From assembly GCA_017463985.1 (NCBI GenBank), contig JAFUEH010000023.1, forward strand, positions 49,818 through 113,817: DNA of 64,000 bases, in the 5' to 3' direction. Made by a program: the position numbers and the translations under genes. Below, piece by piece: positions 27,890 to 36,331 of this stretch. The notes under the pieces were generated by a model. It searched no databases. It was not told the origin of the DNA and worked only from the letters and a program-made list of their open reading frames with translations. The stretch's first letter is position 1. The number at the start of each line of letters is the position of its first letter. This stretch comes from Eubacterium sp. (GTDB taxonomy: Bacteria; Bacillota; Clostridia; Oscillospirales; Acutalibacteraceae).

Positions 27890-30800
27890 ATGAAAACATT
27901 ATTGAAGCGAACCGTCGCCGTTTTGGCAGCGGTAACCATGCTCCTGACCACCCTGCCGGTGTTCAATGCCTTCGCTGCGACGGTGTACTCGAGCGACAGC
28001 CACCTGCGGGCGGAGTACCTGATCGGCAGCGATTATACGCTGAATGCGGTGACGGGCGTGCGGGATTTATCCGTCAGCGGCAGCGGCGTGGAATGGACCG
28101 AAAACTGGGCTTATGACGGCAAGGGCGCGCACTTCCTCGGCAACGGCGCTACCGGCGGCGGAGACCAGAACAACTACCTCTATGTAACGAAGGAAACGAT
28201 GAATACGCTCCTGGCGAATACGAATGCGTCACAGGGCTTTTCGTTCACCTTTGCCGGCAGAAGAGAGAATGACGGCTGGCACCGCTTCCTTGATTATATT
28301 ACCGGTGACCCGTTACAAACTAACTCTAATGAGTATATCTATTTTTCCACAAACCATAATATCAAAGCGAAAGCAAACGGCAGCGAAACGGACGCCGTTC
28401 CGAACGTTGACGATACGTGGGGCTGGCATGTCTGGGCGATTACCGTGAAGGAGAATACTCTCACCGTATATCGTGACGGATCGCTGACCGGCACGGTGAC
28501 GAACAGCAACATGAACGCTTCCTGGTTTAATACGTTGGTGTCGAAAGGCACGTTGCTGCTCGGTGCTTCGGCGTATAATGACCCGGGCTTTAACGGCTAT
28601 ATGCGTGACTTCCGTATCTATGATATCGCGCTGACCGCTGACCAGGCGGCTGAGGTGGCGACGGATACAAATAACTTCACCAACGTCGGCACGAGCACTG
28701 ACCTGTCCGGCTTGAAGTCAGCGATTGCTACTTATGAGAATAAGCTGAAAAACATCAGCAACGATTTCTATACGAACACCCTGCCGGCTTATGAAGCGTA
28801 TGTGTATGCGAACCGCATTGTGGATGCGATCGAATGCGGCGAGCTGACAGCGGACAGCAGCGACACGATCGCCCTGCAGTTGCAGCGCGCGGAGCGCCTG
28901 CTGACAGCAACCACCAATGCCATGGCTGAGTGGAGCTATAAGACCGCGAACGCGCAGGGTAGCTTCTCGGGCGATAACGCCTCTGAGACGGATTGGAACA
29001 ATGCCACGAATAAGGCTAAAGCATACAACAGCTTAGTTTATGCCTCTACCGGTGTGATTGCTAGCGAAAGCGACACTACCTACAGAACGGCGTTTGTAGA
29101 CGAAATTGCAACTTATTCTGACAGACAAAAAGTGTCGCTTCGTATGTTCCATCCGTATATTGTTATGCTGTATACCGGCGATACCTCAAATTATCCGACG
29201 GCACCGGTGATGTCAATGAACTACCATTGGGCCGGCTATATTTTTGGTCAGTCGCTGGAATATGATCTATATACGATGTATATGAACGACGGTGACGGTT
29301 TAGTGCTCGCCGGTCCTTGGCACGGGCAACATAAGAACGGAACCGGCACAAACAGCTCAACCAATTTTATGTGGAGCTATTTTTGTAACGATAGCAGTGA
29401 CGGTCTCGGTGAACGTGATTTCGATTATGTTGACACAACGTCAACTGCTAAGTCTGAATATTTTGGAAAATATGGGAGCTCGACAAGCCGAAAGGAGTAT
29501 CCGCAGTTTACTAACCTTATGGTATTCAAAGGTACAATGGCGGACAATGAATATTACCGCGTAATTGAGCCATCTTGGGGATTGAGAATCCAGAATGGTA
29601 GCAACGGTGTTAAGCTTTCCGATACCCGTAAGGATGGCGTTAGCGTTACCCGTAATGATTCGCAAATACCGATTTACGTTATCAACTATAAAACGATCCA
29701 CAGTAGCCTTGACGGTGCAAAATCCTATTTAGCCGGTATCGACGTAGCAGATTATAAGGAAGGCGGTTTAGCCACCTTCTTCCAAGGCTGCGATGAGGCG
29801 ACCGCCATCGATCCGCAAAACGATTACAGCTGGTCAAACAGCTCGATGATCAATAATGCAGAGGATTGTGCTAAGAGAATTAAAAATGCTGTCGAGTCGA
29901 TGCAGGCAGCGACCGCAACAGCGGATACTTATACTGCCCTCCGGAATGAAATGCTGACGGGTCACGGCGATTACAACGGCGCCAAGGAGGATTACCATCA
30001 CCTCGGCAACTACACGACCTCCTCCATTGGCTCCTTCAATACAGCGTATGAGGCTGCGCAGGCCGAAATGGCAAGGCTGGCAACGAATCCTTACGGCAGC
30101 AATGAGCTGAGCGGTAAGCTTCTTGCGCTGCAAAACGCACACCATTCCTTGGTTCTGGCGGCGGACTTTGCGGTGCTCGACGCCGCTTATGCGGCACAGA
30201 CGGCACGCTTGGCAGACAGCACCGATATGGCGCAGTACACTACCTATTCTGTGCAGCAGTTCAGCGATGCGCTGGATGCGGGAAAAACACCATGGGAGCA
30301 TAAGACAGATGCTGAAAGGGCAGACACGCCATACACAGAGCAGTCCAATATTGATACGGAAAAAGCGTATGTCGACGCTACCTCTGATAAGCTTGACAAG
30401 ACGAAGAACCTGACCAATCTGACCACGGCGCATGACCGCGCGGATGATCTCCTGACAGCTATGGACGGCCAGACGGTCTACATGACGAAGAACGACGTAG
30501 AGGATCTGATCAACGCGACGACCCTCAGCAACAGCTACCTGAACGCTGACGCGGCAACGAAGCGCGAATTCGGCGAAAAGACGCACGGCGCCTCGATCGA
30601 CGACGTGACGGACGACATTAACGGTATCTGTAAGGACTACGAGGACGGCAAGTATACGATCGACGCCGATGCAATTCAGGTGCTGGATCAGATCCTGACC
30701 ACGGCAGAGAACGTTGACCCGGACGTTTACGTTTACAACACCGGCGAGCTGGAAAGACAGGTCAACACGGTTAAGCGTATGCTGTTTGCCACGCCGGTCA

Positions 30801-32011
30801 ACTACGTGAACGATGACGGCGACACGGTTTCGATCACACCGCTCAAGAGCACCGTAACGAATAACGTGATGGACGCGGCCTCCGCGCTGCTGCTCAGCTC
30901 GCTGAATTCGCACGTCCATGAATACACGGTCAACATCATTGAGGGTTCTGTCAGCGACGTGAACGGTATTACCTTCACCGGCGGCAGCTACAGCTACGAC
31001 AAGGCCAACGACGCCTACACCGTTTCTTACGGCGCAACGGCGACCTTCCGTTCCGATTCTGAGGACACGGCATGGTACCTTGAATTTGACTCCGAAACCA
31101 CGGAAAGACAGACCCAGTATCAGGGCAGCGGCAAGGAATTTACGGTACAGGTGATCGGTAACATGAACGTTTCCGTCAGAACTGCGACCGCGAACACGAG
31201 CCGCCTGACGATCCGCAGAAATTATTCTGACAGCACGAGCACGCCGATCCAGCTGATCGACTACGTGGACGGCGAATATACGCTGCCGACGCCGACGGCG
31301 CTGTCCTTCTACAACTTCGACAGCTATGAGATCAACGGCGTAGAATACGCGATCGGTGACACGATCACCGTGACCGAGGATACCGAGGTTATCGCCAACT
31401 ACACCGCCGACGATTCTAAGGTAGCTTACACCGTATCGAATAAGGACGGCAGCAGCAAAACGGCTTACTACAACGACAAGGTGACCTTCAACGGTACCGA
31501 CAGCACCTACGCATGGCTCGAGCAGGTGAACGGCACAGGCACCTACAGACCGTTCTATATTGGCCAGAACGTCAGCTTCCGCGTCAGCGAAGGCACAGCG
31601 CTCAAGGCGGTTACGGAGGAAGAATTCAAAAATGGCGGCTACACGCTCCCGACCGTCAACGTGCGCCAGAGCGGCTCGATCGCTACCGAGGTGAACGGCG
31701 TGACGAAGCGCAATTTCGTCGGTCAGATCGTCACCGACGGCAGCGTTACCGTGCTGGAATACGGTATGCTGATCGGCAAGGCAAAGGCCGGCGGCAGCCT
31801 GACGGACGAGGATATCGCGCTTGAAAATTCCGGCAGCAACGAGGCTTACACGCTGCTGCGCGCCAAGTCCACGATGGACGAAGGCGCTCACCAGTTTACG
31901 ATCATCGTCAACGGCCTGTCCGGCGATGTTAAGTACAGAGGCTACCTGATCTATCAGGATGCGAGCGGCACGCACAACGTCTACACAGACGTGATTGACG
32001 AAACGGTTTAA
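27890..32011 (+). CDS. Giant secreted protein with LamG-like N-terminus and shared C-terminal module
   Basis: 1373 aa, AGGAGG before ATG. Signal peptide ~1-30 (VAVLAAVTMLLTTLPVFNAFA). Residues ~40-265 read as a LamG/concanavalin domain (WHRFLDYITGD, WHVWAITVKENTLTVYRDG, GYMRDFRIYDIALTADQ). The middle (~280-700) has no recognised family and includes VMSMNYHWAGYIFGQSLEYDLY. Residues ~700-900 are helical FIVAR-like repeats. The last ~490 residues align with the PLC-domain protein: NVDPDVYVYNTGEL, EDTAWYLEFDSETTERQTQYQ, LEYGMLIGKAKAGG and FTIIVNGLSGDVKYRGYLIYQ all have counterparts there. No wall anchor. It is followed 12 bases later by 45-aa peptide B. Confidence 0.88.
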   Translation: MKTLLKRTVAVLAAVTMLLTTLPVFNAFAATVYSSDSHLRAEYLIGSDYTLNAVTGVRDLSVSGSGVEWTENWAYDGKGAHFLGNGATGGGDQNNYLYVTKETMNTLLANTNASQGFSFTFAGRRENDGWHRFLDYITGDPLQTNSNEYIYFSTNHNIKAKANGSETDAVPNVDDTWGWHVWAITVKENTLTVYRDGSLTGTVTNSNMNASWFNTLVSKGTLLLGASAYNDPGFNGYMRDFRIYDIALTADQAAEVATDTNNFTNVGTSTDLSGLKSAIATYENKLKNISNDFYTNTLPAYEAYVYANRIVDAIECGELTADSSDTIALQLQRAERLLTATTNAMAEWSYKTANAQGSFSGDNASETDWNNATNKAKAYNSLVYASTGVIASESDTTYRTAFVDEIATYSDRQKVSLRMFHPYIVMLYTGDTSNYPTAPVMSMNYHWAGYIFGQSLEYDLYTMYMNDGDGLVLAGPWHGQHKNGTGTNSSTNFMWSYFCNDSSDGLGERDFDYVDTTSTAKSEYFGKYGSSTSRKEYPQFTNLMVFKGTMADNEYYRVIEPSWGLRIQNGSNGVKLSDTRKDGVSVTRNDSQIPIYVINYKTIHSSLDGAKSYLAGIDVADYKEGGLATFFQGCDEATAIDPQNDYSWSNSSMINNAEDCAKRIKNAVESMQAATATADTYTALRNEMLTGHGDYNGAKEDYHHLGNYTTSSIGSFNTAYEAAQAEMARLATNPYGSNELSGKLLALQNAHHSLVLAADFAVLDAAYAAQTARLADSTDMAQYTTYSVQQFSDALDAGKTPWEHKTDAERADTPYTEQSNIDTEKAYVDATSDKLDKTKNLTNLTTAHDRADDLLTAMDGQTVYMTKNDVEDLINATTLSNSYLNADAATKREFGEKTHGASIDDVTDDINGICKDYEDGKYTIDADAIQVLDQILTTAENVDPDVYVYNTGELERQVNTVKRMLFATPVNYVNDDGDTVSITPLKSTVTNNVMDAASALLLSSLNSHVHEYTVNIIEGSVSDVNGITFTGGSYSYDKANDAYTVSYGATATFRSDSEDTAWYLEFDSETTERQTQYQGSGKEFTVQVIGNMNVSVRTATANTSRLTIRRNYSDSTSTPIQLIDYVDGEYTLPTPTALSFYNFDSYEINGVEYAIGDTITVTEDTEVIANYTADDSKVAYTVSNKDGSSKTAYYNDKVTFNGTDSTYAWLEQVNGTGTYRPFYIGQNVSFRVSEGTALKAVTEEEFKNGGYTLPTVNVRQSGSIATEVNGVTKRNFVGQIVTDGSVTVLEYGMLIGKAKAGGSLTDEDIALENSGSNEAYTLLRAKSTMDEGAHQFTIIVNGLSGDVKYRGYLIYQDASGTHNVYTDVIDETV

Positions 32012-32023
32012 TAGGAGGCTAAC

Positions 32024-32161
32024 ATGAAAAAGCTATATACAAAGCCGGATTTTGACCTCGAGGTCTTTCAGCGCGTGGACGTGCTGACCGACAGTGAAGA
32101 GGGCACGACGGACGACGGGAACGGCCTGCATGACGGCGACGAATACGGCTTCCCGACGTAA
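32024..32161 (+). CDS. 45-aa acidic peptide B (paired with LamG protein)
   Basis: ATG 32024 with AGGAGG six bases upstream and TAA at 32159-32161. It begins MKKLYTKPDFDLEVFQRVDV, continues LTDSEEGTTDDGNGLHDGDE and ends YGFPT. It aligns with peptide A over Y-x-x-P-[ED]-x-[ED]-x-x-[IV]-F...[IL]-T-x-S and has the same length and an acidic Gly/Asp tail. No signal sequence. It is 12 bases after the giant gene, so translationally close and probably co-transcribed. Function unknown. The conserved pairing with homologous secreted proteins is the main evidence that it is functional. Confidence 0.75.
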   Translation: MKKLYTKPDFDLEVFQRVDVLTDSEEGTTDDGNGLHDGDEYGFPT

Positions 32162-32206
32162 TCGCTGATGAGTTTGAGATACTGACAAGGATGCGAGGTG
32201 AGGACG

Positions 32207-32566
32207 ATGAAAAGAAAGTGGATATTGTTCCTTTTGGCGGCGGCCGTTTTGTTGTCCGGCACCGCGATGGCGCTGGCCGCGCAGGAAAACGAGTTAACGC
32301 CCGAATGCGCGCATCATTATCAGATCGTATCGTTTGACAGAGACGGCAATATTGTCCTGAAATGCCAAAAATGCCGCGATGTTATGTCGACGACCTTTGT
32401 GGAACATCTTAACGAAAGGGACTACGAGCCGCTGGACGTGGTCCCTGACGGGATCGTCAACGCCAAGGATTACGGCTATATCCTGCGCCATTATCACGAA
32501 AGCACCGGCGAGGATACCTCCGATCCGGACCTTTACGGCGGCGACGAATACGACTTCGGCGATTAA
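32207..32566 (+). CDS. Secreted protein with a single dockerin-like repeat
   Basis: 119 aa from ATG 32207 (GAGGTGAGG upstream). Signal peptide ~1-27 (ILFLLAAAVLLSGTAMALAA). A Cys pair CQKC plus His/Cys (CAHH) might bind metal. DVVPDGIVNAKDYGYILRHY matches one half of a type I dockerin: a calcium loop then the helix. A full dockerin has two such halves. The end (DLYGGDEYDFGD) is acidic like the tails of the 45-aa peptides. It may be a calcium-binding adaptor of the surface system encoded just upstream. Confidence 0.75.
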   Translation: MKRKWILFLLAAAVLLSGTAMALAAQENELTPECAHHYQIVSFDRDGNIVLKCQKCRDVMSTTFVEHLNERDYEPLDVVPDGIVNAKDYGYILRHYHESTGEDTSDPDLYGGDEYDFGD

Positions 32567-32583
32567 ACGAAGAAAAATAAATA

Positions 32584-32612
32584 TTGACAAAACCGCAGCG
32601 TAGTGCTACAAT
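32584..32612 (+). promoter_or_regulatory. Promoter of tRNA-Val(CAC)
   Basis: TTGACA at 32584 and TACAAT at 32607, 17-base spacer. Confidence 0.85.
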
Positions 32613-32646
32613 AATTCACGCGGAACGGCACTGCGCTGCCGCATTC

Positions 32647-32723
32647 GGAGGCTTAGCTCAGCTGGTTAGAGCACTTGCTTCACATGCAAGGGGTCACTGG
32701 TTCAAGTCCAGCAGTCTCCACCA
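32647..32723 (+). tRNA. tRNA-Val (anticodon CAC)
   Basis: Acceptor GGAGGCT/AGTCTCC. Anticodon stem CTTGC/GCAAG with loop TTCACAT, anticodon CAC. CCA is encoded. It differs from the tRNA at 33736 at two positions. Confidence 0.95.
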
Positions 32724-32725
32724 AC

Positions 32726-32761
32726 AAAAACGCCTTTTGTCTTGTGACAAAAGGCGTTTTT
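32726..32761 (+). terminator. Terminator of tRNA-Val(CAC)
   Basis: 16-bp perfect arms AAAAACGCCTTTTGTC / GACAAAAGGCGTTTTT. The right arm is part of the multi-hairpin repeat unit. Confidence 0.9.
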
Positions 32762-32937
32762 GAACGATGTGTTCCGCTGTGCGGAACGTGATGTGCACGG
32801 TGTGCGTGATGTACGCCTGCGGCGAGTGATGTGCGCTGCGCGCGTGGAGTGGAACGCATCCCATCACTGCGACCAACGGGAGCAACATCATTGTGCCGTA
32901 AGGCATAACATCACTTGCCTGAAAGGGCAAACATCAC
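32762..32937. repeat. Multi-hairpin repeat, copy 1
   Basis: A chain of small hairpins separated by GTGATGT in the left half and by ACATCAC in the right half, so the halves are also mutually complementary. 176 bases; the other copies begin at 33049, 33851 and 34138. Confidence 0.9.
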
Positions 32938-33048
32938 TGTAACGTTTTGCTTCGCAGACCTCCCTGAGCAGCGGATCTGCAGGCTTTATTCTTTGCAGAC
33001 CATTGAAAAATTTAAAGATTCCGAGTATAATGGACAAAAGGCGTTTTT

Positions 33049-33224
33049 GAACGATGTGTTCCGTGGCACGGAACGTGATGTGTACTGTGTGCGTGATGTA
33101 CGCCTGCGGCGAGTGATGTGCGCTGCGCGCGTGGAACGGAACGCATCCCATCACTGCGACCAACGGGAGCAACATCACTGTGCCGTCAGGCACAACATCA
33201 CTTGCCTGTAAGGGCAAACATCAC
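33049..33224. repeat. Multi-hairpin repeat, copy 2
   Basis: Same layout and length as copy 1, preceded by a lone GACAAAAGGCGTTTTT arm. Separated from copy 1 by a 111-base spacer that is repeated between copies 3 and 4. Confidence 0.9.
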
Positions 33225-33275
33225 TTGACTCTCAGCCTATTTTAGCTATACCATTAGAGAAAAACGAGGTGCTTT

Positions 33276-33635
33276 ATGTCCGAATCAAAACTGCGAGATA
33301 TCTCAATGGACTTCTCTATTCAGATCATCAATCTTGTAAAGGAACTAAAATCCAAACACGAATCGATTATATCGAATCAGATCGGCAGAAGCGGTACTTC
33401 GATCGGCGCCAATGTTTATGAGGCAAACTACGCGCAAGGCAAAAAAGACTTTATCTCAAAGCTCGAAATCGCCTTAAAGGAAGCGAGCGAAACGGGCTAC
33501 TGGCTTGAGTTATTGTATAAAACGGATTATATCGATCAGAAAACGTTTAAAACGCTGAGCGATCAATGTGCGTCAATCCGTGTGATGCTTGTCGCTTCCT
33601 GCAGAACAGCAAAGCGCAGCTTAGAAGATCATTGA
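33276..33635 (+). CDS. Four-helix-bundle protein (23S rRNA intervening-sequence protein family)
   Basis: 119 aa with GAGGTG before ATG. The sequence SIQIINLVKELKSKHESIISNQIGRSGTSIGANVYEAN and EIALKEASETGYWLELL is typical of the S23/IVP four-helix family. Members of this family are often found in 23S rRNA inserts but also stand alone near tRNAs or repeats. Its function is unknown; it may bind nucleic acid. It lies exactly between the two tRNA-Val/repeat blocks. A weak promoter (TTGACT-16-TATACC at 33225) overlaps the end of repeat copy 2. Confidence 0.9.
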   Translation: MSESKLRDISMDFSIQIINLVKELKSKHESIISNQIGRSGTSIGANVYEANYAQGKKDFISKLEIALKEASETGYWLELLYKTDYIDQKTFKTLSDQCASIRVMLVASCRTAKRSLEDH

Positions 33636-33694
33636 CGATTTTCCTTTCATAAGCTAAGTTGAAAATAACTGCTCTTTTTTCATGCAGGTTTTTG

Positions 33695-33723
33695 TTGACA
33701 AAGCGGTGACAACGTGATAATAT
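33695..33723 (+). promoter_or_regulatory. Promoter of tRNA-Val(GAC)
   Basis: TTGACA at 33695 and TAATAT at 33718, 17-base spacer. Confidence 0.8.
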
Positions 33724-33735
33724 AGTAATACCTAC

Positions 33736-33812
33736 GGAGGCTTAGCTCAGCTGGTTAGAGTACTTGCTTGACATGCAAGGGGTCACTGGTTCAAGTCCAG
33801 CAGTCTCCACCA
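33736..33812 (+). tRNA. tRNA-Val (anticodon GAC)
   Basis: Same cloverleaf as the CAC copy but loop TTGACAT, giving GAC. The D-arm has one further change (AGAGTAC). CCA is encoded. Followed by an identical terminator at 33815-33850. Confidence 0.95.
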
Positions 33813-33814
33813 AC

Positions 33815-33850
33815 AAAAACGCCTTTTGTCTTGTGACAAAAGGCGTTTTT
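33815..33850 (+). terminator. Terminator of tRNA-Val(GAC)
   Basis: Identical to 32726-32761. Confidence 0.9.
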
Positions 33851-34026
33851 GAACGATGTGTTCCGCCATGCGGAACGTGATGTGCACTGTGTGCGTGATG
33901 TTCGCCTGCGGCGAGTGATGTGCACTGCGCGCGTGGAGCGGAATACATCACATCACTGCGACCAACGGGAGCGACATCACTGTGCCGTAAGGCACAACAT
34001 CACTTGCCTGTAAGGGCAAACATCAC
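33851..34026. repeat. Multi-hairpin repeat, copy 3
   Basis: Same hairpin order as copy 1. Many differences fall in hairpin arms or loops. Confidence 0.9.
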
Positions 34027-34137
34027 TGTAATGTTTTGCTTCGCAGACCGCTCTGAGCAGCGGATCTGCAGGTTTTATTCTTTGCAGACCATTGAAAAAT
34101 TTATAGATTCCGAGTATGATGGACAAAAGGCGTTTTT

Positions 34138-34308
34138 GAACGATGTGTTCCGTTGTGCGGAACGTGATGTGCACGGTGTGCGTGATGTTCGCCTGCGGCG
34201 AGTGATGTGCGCTGCGCGCGTGGAACGGAACACATCACTGCGACCAACGGGAGCAACATCACTGTGCCGTAAGACACAACATCACTTGCCTGTAAGGGCA
34301 AACATCAC
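34138..34308. repeat. Multi-hairpin repeat, copy 4
   Basis: 171 bases, slightly shorter because CATCC is missing in the middle. It ends eight bases before the mutY stop. Confidence 0.9.
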
Positions 34309-34315
34309 TGTATCA

Positions 34316-35347
34316 TTATACCAAAAATTTCTGAAACGCAGTGGGCAGGGGATACTGCTCCTCCAGCTGCTGCGGCGTCGCCCAAATGAGGCGGTCGTTC
34401 TTCTCCTTTACGGTGACGGCAAAGCCCTTCATCAGCCAGTCGATGTGCGTGAACACGTGCTTGACCTCCTTGAGATAGCGCGCCTGCTGCGGCACCAGCG
34501 CCAGGGCCTTGACTGCCTGTATAACGGCTTCCTCGTCAAGAAAGCCTTCACAGTTCGGCAGCTGGTACAATCCGGCCAGCAGCCCTTTATTCTCGCGCTT
34601 TTCCAGTGCAATTTCGCCGTCCTCTGTCAGGAGCAGAAGGACGGTTTTTTCTTCTTTTTTACGCTTCATTTTTTTGATCCGGACCGGCAGCTCTGTGACG
34701 GTGTTTTCACGCCGCGCCGTGCAGTGGGCGCTGATCGGACAGTCGCCGCAAAGCGGCAGCGCGTTCGGCAGGCATATCAGCTCGCCAAGCTCCATCAGCC
34801 CCTCATTGAAAGCGCCGGAGCGCTCCGGCATGACGGCTGTGAGCAGAGCGGTGACCTCTTTTTTCGTTTCCGTTTCCAGCACGTTCTTGCGGCTCCCGAG
34901 GACGCGTGCAATCACGCGCAGCACGTTGCCGTCTACGGCCGGTACGCGTTCGTTGAAGCAGATCGAGGTGACAGCGCCGGCGGTGTAGTCACCGACGCCG
35001 GGCAGCTTGCGCCAAGCGTCGAAGCCGGTCGGAAATTGACCGCCGTATTCGGTCATGATAACCGTGGCGGCCTTTTTTAGGTTACGCGCACGGCTGTAAT
35101 AGCCGAGCCCCTCCCATAGCTTGAGCAGCTGCTCCTCCGGAGTGGCGGCGAGCGCCTCGACGGTCGGCAGCGCCTCCATAAAGCGCTGATAGTAGCTGAT
35201 GACCGCCTCGATACGTGTTTGCTGCAGCATGATCTCCGAAATCCATACGTGATACGGCTCCTGATCCTGCCGCCAGGGCAGGGGACGCCGGTTCGCCTCG
35301 TACCAGTTCACCAGCGGCGCGGTAATGTTTTGCAACGGTTTTTGCAT
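34316..35347 (-). CDS. mutY: A/G-specific adenine glycosylase
   Basis: 343 aa. Removes adenine mispaired with 8-oxoguanine. The N-terminal helix-hairpin-helix glycosylase domain has PWRQDQEPYHVWISEIMLQQT, LPGVGDYTAGAV (HhH) and VPAVDGNVLRV with the catalytic Asp. The iron-sulfur loop is CLPNALPLCGDCPISAHC. The C-terminal NUDIX-like domain (~230-343) recognises 8-oxoG (HVFTHIDWLM). It lies downstream of yebC on the same strand with a hairpin between them. Confidence 0.96.
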   Translation of the reverse strand: MQKPLQNITAPLVNWYEANRRPLPWRQDQEPYHVWISEIMLQQTRIEAVISYYQRFMEALPTVEALAATPEEQLLKLWEGLGYYSRARNLKKAATVIMTEYGGQFPTGFDAWRKLPGVGDYTAGAVTSICFNERVPAVDGNVLRVIARVLGSRKNVLETETKKEVTALLTAVMPERSGAFNEGLMELGELICLPNALPLCGDCPISAHCTARRENTVTELPVRIKKMKRKKEEKTVLLLLTEDGEIALEKRENKGLLAGLYQLPNCEGFLDEEAVIQAVKALALVPQQARYLKEVKHVFTHIDWLMKGFAVTVKEKNDRLIWATPQQLEEQYPLPTAFQKFLV

Positions 35348-35363
35348 GGCAACTCCTTGCTGT

Positions 35364-35401
35364 GAAAAATACAGGCAGCCGCTGTGACTGCCTGTCGTTT
35401 T
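35364..35401 (-). terminator. Hairpin between yebC and mutY
   Basis: ACAGGCAG / CTGCCTGT arms with T/A-rich flanks, immediately after the yebC stop. Confidence 0.65.
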
Positions 35402-36144
35402 TATTCTTCGTATTCGTCCTCGTTTTCCCAGTTGTGGTAGATGTTCTGCACGTCCTCGTTTTCCTCAAACATCTCGATCATGCGGCTCATCTTTTTCATG
35501 TCCTCCTCGCTCTCCAAACGCGTGTAGGTGGACGGAATGTAGGCCGCTTCCGAGGAAATGATCGTGTAGCCCTTGCCCTCTAGCTCGTCGCGGATCGCGC
35601 CAAGATCGCTGGTTTCTGTGCGGATCTCAAAAATATCCTCGTCGTCCGTTAAGAAATCGGCAGCGCCGGCCTCCAGCGCGTCCTCCATCAGCTGATCCTC
35701 GTCAACATCCTCTTTTTCGATCACGATCACGCCTTGCTTGGAGAACATGAAGGTCACGGAGCCCGGGTTACCCATGTTGCCGCCTGCCTTGTCAAAGTAA
35801 TGGCGTACCTCGCCGGCCGTGCGGTTACGGTTGTCCGTCAGCGCCTCAACGACGACGGCAACGCCGCTCGGACCGTAGCCCTCATAGACGATCTCTTCAT
35901 AGTTAGCGCCGTCGGTGTCGCCGGCTGCTTTCTTGAGCATACGCTCGATGTTGTCGTTAGGTACATTGTTTTGCTTCGCCTTGGCGATGACGTCGCGCAG
36001 CTTGGCGTTATTATTCGGGTCAGGGCCGCCGTTCTTAACAGCCACGGCAAGCTCACGGCCGATCTTAGTGAATATCTTTGCTCTGGCGGCGTCGTTGGCG
36101 CCTTTTTTTCTTTTAATAGTGCTCCATTTATTATGTCCGCTCAT
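35401..36144 (-). CDS. YebC/PmpR-family protein
   Basis: 247 aa. The N-terminus MSGHNKWSTIKRKKGANDAARAKIFTKIGREL and the block GGNMGNPGSVTFMF are diagnostic. Recent work on the family links YebC to translation through proline stretches, while older annotation is DNA-binding regulator. The C-terminus carries an acidic tail (FEENEDVQNIYHNWENEDEYEE). Divergent from the PrsW gene across a 187-base gap. Confidence 0.96.
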   Translation of the reverse strand: MSGHNKWSTIKRKKGANDAARAKIFTKIGRELAVAVKNGGPDPNNNAKLRDVIAKAKQNNVPNDNIERMLKKAAGDTDGANYEEIVYEGYGPSGVAVVVEALTDNRNRTAGEVRHYFDKAGGNMGNPGSVTFMFSKQGVIVIEKEDVDEDQLMEDALEAGAADFLTDDEDIFEIRTETSDLGAIRDELEGKGYTIISSEAAYIPSTYTRLESEEDMKKMSRMIEMFEENEDVQNIYHNWENEDEYEE

Positions 36145-36254
36145 AGAATATACAAGTCCTTCCTGAAAATTATTTCAAAATATTTTAACATATTATCGAC
36201 GGCCTTGCAAGAGTTAATTCAGATTTCTCACGCAATAACGGGATAATGAAATAT

Positions 36255-36283
36255 TTGACAAACAGACAGCGAAGTAGTAAAAT
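36255..36283 (+). promoter_or_regulatory. Promoter of the PrsW-like gene
   Basis: TTGACA at 36255 and TAAAAT at 36278, 17-base spacer. Confidence 0.75.
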
Positions 36284-36331
36284 AACTATACTGATGTACA
36301 AAACTAATCTATAAAATTACGGAGGTGCAAA

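Noticed and set aside
29834-31975. Long open frame (713 codons) on the minus strand inside the 1373-aa secreted protein gene
   Set aside because: Opposite-strand frame produced by codon bias. The protein is low-complexity Arg/Val/Ile-rich with no domain, and the plus-strand gene has signal peptide, promoter and domains.
32762-34308. CRISPR array
   Set aside because: Repeats are 171-176 bases and internally hairpinned. Spacers are few and repeated rather than unique, and no cas genes are present.
33920-35080. 386-codon plus-strand frame through the repeat array and mutY
   Set aside because: It reads through structured repeats and then antisense to MutY, and has no plausible start signal.
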